Part shown: positions 18,399 to 28,846 of the stretch, one piece after another
Layout of the letters: each line of letters starts with the position of its first letter
How positions within the stretch are numbered: position 1 is the stretch's first letter
DNA from: Treponema sp.
Lineage (GTDB): Bacteria; Spirochaetota; Spirochaetia; Treponematales; Treponemataceae
Reading direction: 5' to 3'
Length of the DNA stretch: 64,000 nucleotides
Assembly (NCBI GenBank): GCA_016281495.1
Contig: JAEEIU010000012.1
Span: forward strand, 270,507-334,506
Notes under the pieces: generated by a model
What the model was told of the DNA's origin: nothing
Database searches by the model: none
The model's input: the letters and a program-made list of their open reading frames with translations, nothing else
Position numbers and translations under genes: made by a program

Positions 18399-18487
18399 TT
18401 GAATTTTGCAAATTGAAAATACTGTGGTATAATATAATTCTAGGGAACGACGATGCCCTATATGCTTTGGTTAAAGAGGTATGATAG

Positions 18488-19135
18488 ATGAAAAAGATAA
18501 TAACTATAAGCCGTGAATTTTGCAGTGGCGGTCATGAAATCGCAGAACTCTTGTCTAAAACTCTGGATGTTCCTTTTTACGACAGGGAACTGATTGAATT
18601 GGCTTCCCAACAGTCTGGGTTGTCTCCAGAATTCATAAAGTCCAACGAACAGAAAATATCTTCCGGCCTCATGTATAATCTTTTGCTGAGTTCAAGCTGC
18701 ACGGTTCCAAGCAATAACGGAATGTCCAACGGCATTTCTACAAAACCGACCCTGCCTCTTCCAGATCAGGTGTTCAACGCACAAAGAGCCGTCATTCTGG
18801 ATCTTGCAAAAAAAGGCCCCTGCATCATCCTGGGACGTTGTGCGGATTACATTCTGAACCATTGTGACGAAATCAACAAGGATGACCTGCTGAATGTTTT
18901 TGTCTATGCCCCTTTTGAAGACCGTGTCCAACGATATATGAAAGAGGGAGGTGTCGACCGAAACGCCGCAGAAAAAGAAATCAAACAGATGGACAAATAC
19001 CGCACGAATCATTACAGCACTTTTACCGAGCAGACATGGGGAAAACGCGAATATTACGATTTGCTCATCAACAGTTCACTTTTGGGAATAGAAGCTACAG
19101 CACAGTTTATTGCCGACATCGCAAAGAAAGCATAG
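18488..19135 (+). CDS. Cytidylate kinase-like family protein
   Basis: ITISREFCSGGHEIAELLSKTLDVPFYDRELIELAS; CIILGRCADYIL. Confidence 0.85.
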   Translation: MKKIITISREFCSGGHEIAELLSKTLDVPFYDRELIELASQQSGLSPEFIKSNEQKISSGLMYNLLLSSSCTVPSNNGMSNGISTKPTLPLPDQVFNAQRAVILDLAKKGPCIILGRCADYILNHCDEINKDDLLNVFVYAPFEDRVQRYMKEGGVDRNAAEKEIKQMDKYRTNHYSTFTEQTWGKREYYDLLINSSLLGIEATAQFIADIAKKA

Positions 19136-19136
19136 G

Positions 19137-20411
19137 CTAAAGCTTAATCCTTACACTCTGAATGCGCCGGGCAGCCTGATCTTCCACAACAAAGACAGCC
19201 CCGGCATTTTTATATACCGCCCCAATCGATGGAAGCTCATCAAATTTTTCAAGAAGCCATCCGCCAAGAGTTGTGTAAACCTCACTGTCCAGATGCAATT
19301 TTAATACGTCGTTTACTTCTTCTATCTTCATGTCACCGGGAACGATGAATTCCCTTGTGCCCAAAACCGTAATCCTTTTTTCCGGAGCAACCTCGCTTTC
19401 TCCATATTCATCGGTAATGCGTCCGAACACTGCGCGCAAAATGTCGTCCATCGTTACGATTCCGGCTGTCTCTCCGTATTCGTTTACCACAATCGAAAAA
19501 TTTTCCTTTTCCTTTTTGAACATCCTCAAAAGGTCAACTGTGGGAATTGATTCCGGCACAAAGAGGACACGGTTCATGCAGATGCGCACAAAATCCCTGC
19601 TGCTTTTAATATGAGGGGAGGCAAACAGAACGGACTTGTAATGCAAGACTCCCAAAACTTTCTCCGGGTCTCCGTCAATTACAGGAAGCCTTGAATATCC
19701 TGACTTTGCAAATGCATCAACCACCTGTTCCTGATCAAAGCTGATGTCGATGTATTGGACAAGAGAACGGTGGCGCATGATGTCCTTTGCCTCAAGGTCG
19801 GAAAATTCAAATATGCGGTCAAGCATTTCCTTTTCATCTGCCTCAAGGGTACCTTCTTTTTTACCCAATGCAAGAAGTGTCTTTAATTCATCTTCGGTAA
19901 CAAGCGGCCGTTTTTTCCTTATGATTACGCTGTCAATAAAATCAAGGAAATGTGAAAGCTGGTCGAACACCCATACCACAGGGAACAGTATTTTTTGAAT
20001 CACGGAAATTGCAGGGGCATTTGTCTGTGCAAGCTTTGCGGGTTGAACGGCGGCAACAGTCTTGGGAATGATTTCGCTAAAGATAATCACGAGCACACTT
20101 ATCACAGCAGTGCCGTAACTGACGTATGAAGCACCAAAAAACCTGATTGTAAATGCAGTTGTCAAAGATGAAATCAAAGTCGTTACAAGATTTGTTCCGA
20201 TTAAAACTGTGGAAATGAGCCTGTCCAGATTGTTTCGCAGGGCATATACTTTCTTTGCGTTTTTTTCTCCGGCATTAAGCATTTGTCTGGCGGTTATTCT
20301 GGAAAGAGAGGTAAAGGCAGTTTCTGATGAGGCAAAAAATGCTCCGGCAAACAAAAGCAATACTTGAACGGAAAGGGAAATCATCACATAAACAATTTTA
20401 TTCATCTTCAT
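19137..20411 (-). CDS. CorC/HlyC-family (CNNM + CBS) membrane protein
   Basis: FASSETAFTSLSRI; CBS domains; IVVNEYGETAGIVTMDDILRAVFG. Confidence 0.9.
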   Translation of the reverse strand: MKMNKIVYVMISLSVQVLLLFAGAFFASSETAFTSLSRITARQMLNAGEKNAKKVYALRNNLDRLISTVLIGTNLVTTLISSLTTAFTIRFFGASYVSYGTAVISVLVIIFSEIIPKTVAAVQPAKLAQTNAPAISVIQKILFPVVWVFDQLSHFLDFIDSVIIRKKRPLVTEDELKTLLALGKKEGTLEADEKEMLDRIFEFSDLEAKDIMRHRSLVQYIDISFDQEQVVDAFAKSGYSRLPVIDGDPEKVLGVLHYKSVLFASPHIKSSRDFVRICMNRVLFVPESIPTVDLLRMFKKEKENFSIVVNEYGETAGIVTMDDILRAVFGRITDEYGESEVAPEKRITVLGTREFIVPGDMKIEEVNDVLKLHLDSEVYTTLGGWLLEKFDELPSIGAVYKNAGAVFVVEDQAARRIQSVRIKL

Positions 20412-21696
20412 CCCCCTCCAGCTTTATTTTTTGAATGCGGATTTTTGCAACACGCTTGTCGTCCATTTTCAACACGGTAAAGATATATCCCTGCTGCTGA
20501 ATCGACTCTTCCTCTGCGGGAATGTGTCCAAGGCATTCACTTATCAAGCCACCGATTGTCTCACAATATTCTGAGTTAAGTTTTATGCCAAGCTGCTCGT
20601 TCAAATCAACAAGGCGGGCCTGACCTTCAATTTCCGAATGATCCGTATTCTTTATCACGACCTCTACACGGCGGGCATAGGGCTTGTATTCATCCGCAAT
20701 CGGTCCGAATATTTCGCGTGCAATATCTTCGCTTGTCAAAACTCCATCGGTTCCGGCATATTCATCAATTACAATCGCCATGCTCTGATGATTGTCCTTG
20801 AGCATCTGCTGTATTCCCGACATTTTTTTTGTTTCCAGAATGAAAAGCGGCGGTCTCATCACTTTTTGTACGGAAAAATCGTTTACATCCTTGAGCTTGT
20901 AAAAAAGCAGATCCTTTATGTAAAGTATGCCCACAATGTCGTCTATGTCATTTTTGTAAACTGGGAAACGCGAGATTAAAAAACGCTGCGACAGTTCAAT
21001 CACCTCGGTAAAAGTTGCCGTGAGTGGAATTGCCTTTATGTTTTTTCTTGGGGTCATGATGTCTCGTGCGGCAAGATCGGTAAACTTGAATACACGGTGC
21101 ATCATCGTCTTTTCATTTTTATTGATGACACCCTGTTCGCTTCCAACATCGATGAATGTCTTTATCTCTTCCTCAGTAAACGATATTTTCTTCTCTTTTG
21201 TGTTGATTCCAAAAATCTTAAGGAATGCCCTGGAAAAACCCGTGAACAAAACCACAAGAGGATAAAGCAAAAATTCCAGGACATAGATGAATCCGCAAAA
21301 GAAAAATGCTATAGATTCCGGATGATGTGTCGCAATTGTTTTGGGTGTTATCTCTCCAAAAATCAAAAGCACCATCGTGGCAACAAAAGTAGCAATACCA
21401 ACTCCGGCGCTTCCAAAAAGATCCAGGGCAATGTATGCTAAAATTGAAGAAATTATTATGTTAACGATATTGTTTCCGACTAAAAGCGTGTTGATAAGGC
21501 GCTCTTTGTCCTGAAGCAAATGCCACACCCTCATGGCACGCTTGTTACGGCTGTTTTTTAATGATTGAATGCGGAGTTTGTTCACCGCAAGAAATGCACT
21601 TTCTGTTGCAGAAAAAGTCATGGACAGAACAATGCACACTGCGGCAACAACTATCAGGATGATAATATTATTCGAAGGTGGTACGTCCGGATCCAT
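20398..21696 (-). CDS. CorC/HlyC-family (CNNM + CBS) membrane protein, paralogue
   Basis: FSATESAFLAVNKLRI; AIVIDEYAGTDGVLTSEDIAREIFG. Confidence 0.9.
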   Translation of the reverse strand: MDPDVPPSNNIIILIVVAAVCIVLSMTFSATESAFLAVNKLRIQSLKNSRNKRAMRVWHLLQDKERLINTLLVGNNIVNIIISSILAYIALDLFGSAGVGIATFVATMVLLIFGEITPKTIATHHPESIAFFFCGFIYVLEFLLYPLVVLFTGFSRAFLKIFGINTKEKKISFTEEEIKTFIDVGSEQGVINKNEKTMMHRVFKFTDLAARDIMTPRKNIKAIPLTATFTEVIELSQRFLISRFPVYKNDIDDIVGILYIKDLLFYKLKDVNDFSVQKVMRPPLFILETKKMSGIQQMLKDNHQSMAIVIDEYAGTDGVLTSEDIAREIFGPIADEYKPYARRVEVVIKNTDHSEIEGQARLVDLNEQLGIKLNSEYCETIGGLISECLGHIPAEEESIQQQGYIFTVLKMDDKRVAKIRIQKIKLEGDEDE

Positions 21697-22643
21697 TACT
21701 CTGGGGTCACCTCTGTCTGTGTTGAATAATTATTGTATTCCTTCATGGCTTCAAGCGTCTGTATGGACATTGCAATTTCCTGAGAATTGGGATTACCCGG
21801 ATCTGCGGAATAAGAAAGGTTCAGTAGTTCAAGCATTCTGTCGAAGTCCTGGCTTCCCACAAGAGGATAAAGATATGCCGCATAATAATAGGCCTCAAAT
21901 TTCTGCGAGTTATCCAGATGACCGGTCTTAACAAGATCTACAAAACGGTCTGCCGCATCATCAACTGTTACAGGAGTCAGCATGTCCTGAACCTGATCAA
22001 AAACTATCTGAAGCTCGTATTTTCCAAGAAGCCCCGTAATGTTTCCCTCATCCTCGGCAAGAACCTGCTCACAAAGGGCATGCAAAGGTCGGCGGCAGTT
22101 TTCATCGGTGAATTCATACAAATCATCTATTGCCCTGACTTTGTCTGTTCCCTTGCTTTTATTGATCAAAGCAGTCAATTCCTCTATCTTGTTAAAATCC
22201 GGAGTGGACAAAAGAAGCTGTTCGACTAATTCCTGAACGGTCTCAATCTTTTCCGCCCTGTCTATCCTTCCGACATAATAACCGTCTTTGTTCATGATTA
22301 TGAGGGGAAGTGTTTCCTTTACGGCATAATCCGTAACCAACGCAAGTATGTCATCCACCTGCTGTTCGTCTTCCGTTATGGCATCAAGAGAAAGAAGGAC
22401 AAAGTTTTTACCGGCATTCGAAATGAATTCCTTGGTATCCAGAAAATTCGCCTTAAAATCAAGGGCCGCAGTATCTCCGGAATTCAGGAAGAGAAGAATC
22501 GGCTGTTTCTTTTTTGCAGAAAGTTCTTTTGCTTCCTGCATATTGTTTGTCCATTTTGCTCCACATGAAACAAAGAGCATGGCAGACAATATCAAAGTTA
22601 CCGTTACAATCTTATTCAAATGTTTTTTCATTTTTTCCACCAC
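21696..22643 (-). CDS. Thioredoxin-fold lipoprotein
   Basis: Lipobox LFVSC; KKKQPILLFLNSGDTAALDFKANFLDTKEF. Confidence 0.7.
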   Translation of the reverse strand: MVEKMKKHLNKIVTVTLILSAMLFVSCGAKWTNNMQEAKELSAKKKQPILLFLNSGDTAALDFKANFLDTKEFISNAGKNFVLLSLDAITEDEQQVDDILALVTDYAVKETLPLIIMNKDGYYVGRIDRAEKIETVQELVEQLLLSTPDFNKIEELTALINKSKGTDKVRAIDDLYEFTDENCRRPLHALCEQVLAEDEGNITGLLGKYELQIVFDQVQDMLTPVTVDDAADRFVDLVKTGHLDNSQKFEAYYYAAYLYPLVGSQDFDRMLELLNLSYSADPGNPNSQEIAMSIQTLEAMKEYNNYSTQTEVTPE

Positions 22644-22646
22644 AAA

Positions 22647-25600
22647 TTAATTGAAATATGAGACACCCGCCGCAAAGATGTTCTGGCATGAGCTTTCGAT
22701 CTTTGGCTGTGCAGGGAAGCCCGCAATGTTTTTAATCAGGCTTGAATCGCTACCGTTTTTGCCAAATCCAACCGTACGCTCGTTGTGGCCCATCTTTCCA
22801 AGCACGTGACCGTCTGGGCTTGTAAGGCCTTCAATTGCATACATGCTTCCGTTGGGGTTGTCCGGTTCATCCATGGTTGGATAAATTCCGTGATCGTCAA
22901 CCAGCTTGATGTACTGAGTGAATACCTGGCCGTTTTCAAAAAGCTTTTTGGCAAGTGCATCTTCAATAATGATGCGTCCTTCTCCATGGCTTATTGGAAC
23001 AAGATGGCATGCAGGTTCAAGTACGGATGAATTCAAAGCCCACGGACTGATTGCGCTTACCATGCGGGTCCTTACCACACGGCTGATGTGTCGTCCCAAA
23101 GTGTTGAACGTAAGGGTCGGCATGTCGGCGCTTGGCTCACGGATTTCTCCAAATGGAACAAGGCCTGTCTTTATCAATGCCTGGAAACCGTTGCATATTC
23201 CAAGAACGAGTCCGTCCCTGTTCTTGATAAGGTTCATGATTGAGTCGGCTATGCGTTTTTCGCGTATGATGTTCGCTATGAATTTTCCAGATCCGTCAGG
23301 TTCATCTCCCAGGCTGAATCCGCCCGAGAATGCCAGAATCTGACTCTTTTCGATTTCACTCTTGAATGCGTCAAGGCTTTGTGCAAGTTCTTCCGGTGTC
23401 CTGTTCCTGAATACGAGGATTTGTGTTTGTGCTCCGTTCAAGTTGAATGCGCGTGCAATGTCGTATTCGCAGTTTGTGCCCGGGAATACAGGAATGATTA
23501 CGCGTGGTTTTGCGTTTCCTGTTTTGGCGATAAATGACTTTCTTGCTTTGCCAAGACTTTCGTGTTCATCCAGTGCAAAGTGTGGAAGGGCTTCGTGCTT
23601 TTCTGTGGAGCTTACTGGCGGGAATACAACGGAAAGCTTTTCTTCCCATGCCTTTTCGATTTCCTCAAGCGGAATGTTTGCACCGTAGACGCTGATTGTT
23701 TCTTCCTTTGTTGTGGCACCGATTTTTGTAACCGTTCCTTCCACAAAGTCTGTGTTCAACTCAAGGTTTTCTTCGCTTTCCACAAGAATTGAACCATACA
23801 GCGGCGTGAACAAATCCCTTGCGCTTACGTCTATGTCCAGATTGGCAGCGGTTGCGCTTGCACATATCGTGTTGATTTCTGCTCCAACCCTGTTGCCCAT
23901 TGCCATCTTGCTTACGGCTTCTGCAATTCCACCAGGACCAACAGGATACATCGCCATGATTTTTCCCGATGAATTCAATTTGTTCAGGACGCGTGCGTTT
24001 TCGGCAAAGGTTTCAAAATCTGGGGCGAGCTGTTCTGAATATGGAACTGCAACCAGATAGATTCCGTCTCCCGCCTTTTTGAATGAACCGCCTGTGACGT
24101 TCTTTTCCGTATCTGTGTTTACTGCAAAGCTAACGAGTGTATGGGGTACGTTCAGGTTTTCAAATGTACCGCTCATGCTGTCTTTTCCACCGATGCTTCC
24201 TGTACCCATGGCCTTTTGTGCTTCAAGGGCACCGAGCAATGCGGCGGCAGGATATCCCCATGTCTTTTCGCTTACTGCACGGCCAAAGAATTCCTGGAAA
24301 CTCAAGCGGCATGAATCAGCCTTTCCACCCAAAGCGACAATCTTTGCCAGAGAAGAAAGAACTGCAACCTGTGCGCCATGCCACGGACTCCACTGTGCCA
24401 CACGGGGGTCATATCCGTAAGTCATAAGGCTGACAGTTGAAGTTTCACGCGGTGACATAACGGGAATGCGGGCCGCCATACCGGCTTCTGGAGTACACTG
24501 GAATTTTCCACCATATGGCATAAGGACTGAAGAGGCCCCGATAGAACCGTCAAAGCGCTCTCCCAAACCACGCTGTGAACAGCATGCAAGGTCCTTCATG
24601 TTTTCTATCCATGCACTGTGAACTGTGTTGGCATCACCTTCGCCTGTAAGGATTTTTTCAACTGATTCAAGAGGACGTACAAGCGGTGATTTTTCAGGAA
24701 CTTCTGGAGATTCAATTTCTGCAACTGCCTCGTGTGGTGCTCCTGCCGTATCGATAAAGCTTCTGTCTATGTCAACGATGACTTTTCCACGCCACTTCAT
24801 CACCATGCGGTTTGTATCGGTAACGGTTGCCACAACAACTGCGTTCAGGTTTTCTGCATTTGCCGCTGCTATGAATTTTTCTACGTTTTCTTTCCTTACG
24901 ACGACCGCCATTCTTTCCTGACTTTCTGAGATGGCAAGTTCTGTTCCGTCAAGGCCCTCGTATTTTTTTGGAACGGCATCAAGATTGATGTCCAGTCCCG
25001 GGGCAAGTTCTCCAACTGCAACAGAAACACCACCGGCACCAAAGTCATTGCAGCGGCGGATCATCAGGCAGACATCCTTGTTGCGGAAGAGCCTCTGTAT
25101 TTTCCTTTCTTCAACCGCATTTCCCTTTTGAACTTCTGCGGCGGCTGTGGTAACTGATTTTTCCGTGTGGACTTTTGAAGAACCTGTGGCTCCTCCAATA
25201 CCGTCACGTCCGGTTCCACCACCAAGCAAAATGATGATGTCTCCAGCTTCCGGGGTTTCACGCAAAACAAGATCAACTGGGGCGGCTGCGATGACTGCAC
25301 CAAGCTCCATCCTCTTTGCCAAAAATCCAGGGTGATATACTTCTGCGACCTGTCCTGTGGTAAGGCCAATCTGGTTTCCGTAAGAACTGAATCCCTGTGC
25401 GGCCTCACGAGTAAGCTTCATCTGCGGGAGTTTTCCGGGCAATGTTGCGCTCAATGGAACAGTCGGATCTGCGGCTCCCGTAACGCGAAGGGCCTGATAT
25501 ACCCAGCTGCGTGCTGAAAGCGGGTCACGGATTGCACCACCGATACAGGTTGCGGCACCACCAAAGGGTTCAATTTCCGTCGGGTGGTTGTGGGTTTCGT

Positions 25601-26624
25601 TCTTGAATTCCAAAAGCCAGCGTTCAGTTTCTTCTTTTCCCTGTGGCAATGGATTACCGTTTGCATCCGTAGTGTAATGAACGTCTATGTAAATTGAACA
25701 GGCGTTGTTTTCCTCGCTTACCTCAAGGTCTTCCAACTTGCCATGCTTCCTCAGGTATTTTGCCCCGATGCATGCCATGTCCATGAGGGTGACTTTTTTA
25801 TCAGTCCTTCCGGCATACAGGTCGGTCCTCATGTCGGTGTAGTTCTGCAGTGATGAACGGAAGAGCTCTGCGTATGGTCCGTCCTGAATCTTTATGTCCT
25901 TGAGTATCGTGTTGAATGTGGTGTGGCGGCAGTGGTCGCTCCAGTATGTGTCCAGAACGCGTATTTCCGTAATTGTGGGATCGCGCTTGATTTTTGCAAA
26001 ATAGTCCTGCATCCACTTGATGTCGGCAAAGTCCATTGCAAGACCGAGTTTTGTCCTGTATGATTCAAGGTCATCGGCATTCAGGCTGGTGAATCCTTCA
26101 ACAACCTCTATGTCGCCCGGAACGTGGGTTTCCATCTTTAAGGTTTCCGGTTTTGAGCTGTCTGTCTGGCGGCTGTCTACCGGGTTAATCAGATAATGCT
26201 GGATTTTCTCTACGTCTGCGGCAGATACCTTTCCCTGAAGCACGACAATCTTTGCACAGCGCACGCGGGGAGGCTCGGTACCAACTTTGGTAATGTTCTT
26301 CATTCCCTCACGCAAAAGGGTAAGGCACTGTTCTGCGGAATCAGAACGCTGGTCGTATTGTCCCGGCAGGTATTCCCAGATGATTTGTGTGGCTCCATCC
26401 GGAAGATTGAATTCTTCAAAGGCCACACTGTCGCTCTGAGGCTCGGAGAAAATGCGGGTGGCGGCTGCCTTGGCAACATCATCACTCACGTTTTCCACAT
26501 CGTACCTGTTCAGATAACGAACAGAAGTAACACCGTCAATTCCCAAAAAACCGCTGATATCAGCATAAATGCGGCGGGCCTCGTTGTCAAAGCCGGCCTT
26601 TCTTTCAACATAGATACGAATCAT
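22647..26624 (-). CDS. purL: Phosphoribosylformylglycinamidine synthase (large fused type)
   Basis: FKNETHNHPTEIEPFGGAATCIGGAIRDPL; C-terminal glutaminase IPVFPGTNCEYD...GICNGFQALIKTGL. Confidence 0.96.
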   Translation of the reverse strand: MIRIYVERKAGFDNEARRIYADISGFLGIDGVTSVRYLNRYDVENVSDDVAKAAATRIFSEPQSDSVAFEEFNLPDGATQIIWEYLPGQYDQRSDSAEQCLTLLREGMKNITKVGTEPPRVRCAKIVVLQGKVSAADVEKIQHYLINPVDSRQTDSSKPETLKMETHVPGDIEVVEGFTSLNADDLESYRTKLGLAMDFADIKWMQDYFAKIKRDPTITEIRVLDTYWSDHCRHTTFNTILKDIKIQDGPYAELFRSSLQNYTDMRTDLYAGRTDKKVTLMDMACIGAKYLRKHGKLEDLEVSEENNACSIYIDVHYTTDANGNPLPQGKEETERWLLEFKNETHNHPTEIEPFGGAATCIGGAIRDPLSARSWVYQALRVTGAADPTVPLSATLPGKLPQMKLTREAAQGFSSYGNQIGLTTGQVAEVYHPGFLAKRMELGAVIAAAPVDLVLRETPEAGDIIILLGGGTGRDGIGGATGSSKVHTEKSVTTAAAEVQKGNAVEERKIQRLFRNKDVCLMIRRCNDFGAGGVSVAVGELAPGLDINLDAVPKKYEGLDGTELAISESQERMAVVVRKENVEKFIAAANAENLNAVVVATVTDTNRMVMKWRGKVIVDIDRSFIDTAGAPHEAVAEIESPEVPEKSPLVRPLESVEKILTGEGDANTVHSAWIENMKDLACCSQRGLGERFDGSIGASSVLMPYGGKFQCTPEAGMAARIPVMSPRETSTVSLMTYGYDPRVAQWSPWHGAQVAVLSSLAKIVALGGKADSCRLSFQEFFGRAVSEKTWGYPAAALLGALEAQKAMGTGSIGGKDSMSGTFENLNVPHTLVSFAVNTDTEKNVTGGSFKKAGDGIYLVAVPYSEQLAPDFETFAENARVLNKLNSSGKIMAMYPVGPGGIAEAVSKMAMGNRVGAEINTICASATAANLDIDVSARDLFTPLYGSILVESEENLELNTDFVEGTVTKIGATTKEETISVYGANIPLEEIEKAWEEKLSVVFPPVSSTEKHEALPHFALDEHESLGKARKSFIAKTGNAKPRVIIPVFPGTNCEYDIARAFNLNGAQTQILVFRNRTPEELAQSLDAFKSEIEKSQILAFSGGFSLGDEPDGSGKFIANIIREKRIADSIMNLIKNRDGLVLGICNGFQALIKTGLVPFGEIREPSADMPTLTFNTLGRHISRVVRTRMVSAISPWALNSSVLEPACHLVPISHGEGRIIIEDALAKKLFENGQVFTQYIKLVDDHGIYPTMDEPDNPNGSMYAIEGLTSPDGHVLGKMGHNERTVGFGKNGSDSSLIKNIAGFPAQPKIESSCQNIFAAGVSYFN

Positions 26625-26794
26625 GGGTAAATTATAGAAGAAAACTGATATTTATTCAATAAAGATTCTGGATGACATGCCTTGTGGACTAGCACGATTC
26701 AATATATCCCTGTCATGCAAATTCATAGCTAAATCTGCTCACTTGCATTTAACCGTGCCAGTTCTTTTACTTTTTCAATATGAATTATGCATTC

Positions 26795-27727
26795 TTAATT
26801 CTGAATTGCAAAGGTACCAAAGTTGTGCAGAATCAGCTCGGGGTGGTATTCAAAGTGCATGTTGTCAAAGATTATCCATTTTCCGCCCCAGATAAAGCCT
26901 TCTTCCTCAAATATGTCCAGGACTTTTTTGGGGGGAATCCATCTTTTGCTCAAGGGGGTCAGCATCCAGCCGTCGGGGTTCTTTTCCTTGGCCCAGCTCC
27001 AGTAAATCTGCTTTCCGTTCAGGCTTTTGGGCTGTATGTCTACGGCTATTCCCAGACTGTGGAACGATTTTCTTGTGGTGCCGCTTATTATTCGCCAGTA
27101 ATATGCCTCGGCAGTTTTTATGGAGGTTATGAAATCCATTATCTCCTTGTCTCCCCTTGCCGCCTTTTGAATCCTGTCCTGAACCCTAAGGAGTGGGGCT
27201 TCAAGACGCTCGTGTACGGTTACGGTCTTTCCCAAAAATGAGACTTTTTTTAGATGGGCTTCCAGATGAGCCTTTGTGTCCGCGGAATATAGGGCCTCAA
27301 AAAAGAACATGGGGGTTCCCGGTCCGTTCATCCTGCTGTCGGTTGAACCGAAATTCCTCATGGCCTTGATTTGCTCCTGGTCAAAATCCGCCGGATCCGC
27401 CAGTTCCCTTGCATAGCCGTAGAGCAGGGTCCAGTATTTGTCCTTGTTTTTTAGCTCCCCTTTTGGAAGCATGGAGCCCCCGCACCAGTAGAATTCGTAA
27501 GTCCTGCCGTGTCCCCTTTCGCCCGGTTTGTCGGGTACCGTCACGCTAATCTTCCAGTCCTTTAGGCTTGTGTCATATTCCGGGGTAAAAACCACGTCGG
27601 GATAGGCCTTTTGAAAAACCACTATGCCGTCCGGAACTGCCTCCCCTGATGTCTGGGCATGGATGGGCAAGGTCACAAAAGTAAAGAAAGATACAAGTAA
27701 AAAGCCCAAGAGACATCTTTTAGGCAT
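26795..27727 (-). CDS. M15-family D-Ala-D-Ala carboxypeptidase-like exported protein
   Basis: SFHSLGIAVDIQP; NMHFEYHPEL; signal peptide. Confidence 0.82.
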   Translation of the reverse strand: MPKRCLLGFLLVSFFTFVTLPIHAQTSGEAVPDGIVVFQKAYPDVVFTPEYDTSLKDWKISVTVPDKPGERGHGRTYEFYWCGGSMLPKGELKNKDKYWTLLYGYARELADPADFDQEQIKAMRNFGSTDSRMNGPGTPMFFFEALYSADTKAHLEAHLKKVSFLGKTVTVHERLEAPLLRVQDRIQKAARGDKEIMDFITSIKTAEAYYWRIISGTTRKSFHSLGIAVDIQPKSLNGKQIYWSWAKEKNPDGWMLTPLSKRWIPPKKVLDIFEEEGFIWGGKWIIFDNMHFEYHPELILHNFGTFAIQN

Positions 27728-27892
27728 ACAAACCTCCGTAAGATTATTTTTTATACACCAATACTCCTAACTTTGTTTTAAAATCAAATAAATTCTACAT
27801 CAAAATTACGGGTTTTTCAACACATAATGCATACTTTATAATTAACAAATGAAACCAATTCTGAATTATACATTCTTAATTCTGCATTAAAA

Positions 27893-27925
27893 GAAAAAAC
27901 CCCACCAGAACATGTCCGGCGGGGC
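27893..27925 (-). terminator. Rho-independent terminator of the OMP gene
   Basis: Minus strand GCCCCGCCGGACATGTTCTGGTGGGGTTTTTTC. Confidence 0.75.
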
Positions 27926-27952
27926 AATTAGAAAGAATTCTTCAGCTAAAGA

Positions 27953-28684
27953 CTAGAACTTAATCTGATAACCGAGACCGATTGTAAGGGCTCGGCGGGT
28001 AAAGATTTCTTCTTTTTCCTGATATGTATGGCCTGTATCCTTTTCTTTCATCGTAAGCTTTGTAGGTGTAAAGTCCATCATATAGCGCAAGTCAAGAACG
28101 ATGCTTCCAGGTCCCACCTTGTATGCTCCGTTAACATCAAAAGCCAGACCAAAATTCATGGATCCTTTTAAATCATAATCATCCGAAAATACGGTAGATC
28201 CCAGGCCTGTTATTTCTTCCTTTCCATCACAAAGTATAGGGATAGAAAGATAGGGTCCAATTCCTCCTCCGATGGAAAGCGCATCCATTACAGGGTATGT
28301 AAATGTCACAAGAACGGGAATATCTATTGATGAATCGTAAAAGTTCATCTCCATCACACTTGAGCCCTGTTCTGCCTTAAAGTAATAACCGTTGTTGAAA
28401 TTCATGCCAAACTCTGGCTGAACTCCAAGAGAACCGCCACCAAGATCCAAGAGTCCGAAATTTGCATAGACAGCAAATCCTCCGCCCATGTCTCCACCTT
28501 CTTTCCATGTTACAGAAGGCGAAATTGAGGCCTTCATTGAATTACGCATATCCACCATGTCCCCTTCCAGAGAGGTTCCGAGACCCATGTTAAAATTACC
28601 GCGTGCTCCTGCGGTAATGTCCAGTGCAAAAGCTGATAGTGAGCTTACTGCCAATGCTGCCATAATAGCGACAATCTTTTTCAT
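27953..28684 (-). CDS. Outer-membrane beta-barrel protein
   Basis: MKKIVAIMAALAVSSLSAFALDITAGARGNFNMGLG signal peptide; alternating strands; terminal LTIGLGYQIKF. Confidence 0.8.
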   Translation of the reverse strand: MKKIVAIMAALAVSSLSAFALDITAGARGNFNMGLGTSLEGDMVDMRNSMKASISPSVTWKEGGDMGGGFAVYANFGLLDLGGGSLGVQPEFGMNFNNGYYFKAEQGSSVMEMNFYDSSIDIPVLVTFTYPVMDALSIGGGIGPYLSIPILCDGKEEITGLGSTVFSDDYDLKGSMNFGLAFDVNGAYKVGPGSIVLDLRYMMDFTPTKLTMKEKDTGHTYQEKEEIFTRRALTIGLGYQIKF

Positions 28685-28707
28685 AAACTACTCCTTGTAA
28701 AAAAAGA

Positions 28708-28741
28708 TAGGATACTGTACCCCCCCCCCGTGTTTTGTCAA
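28708..28741 (-). promoter_or_regulatory. Promoter with homopolymeric G(10) tract in the -35/-10 spacer
   Basis: Minus strand TTGACA-AAACAC-GGGGGGGGGG-TACAGT (16-nt spacer) upstream of the OMP gene. Confidence 0.75.
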
Positions 28742-28846
28742 GTGCTTTTATGTTTTTTTAAGATTTTTTCCATAATTTTAAACTTGTGAATACGGCATTC
28801 TTGGTTTATAATTTAAGACTGGAGGTGCCGCTTCAGGCAAACTGGC

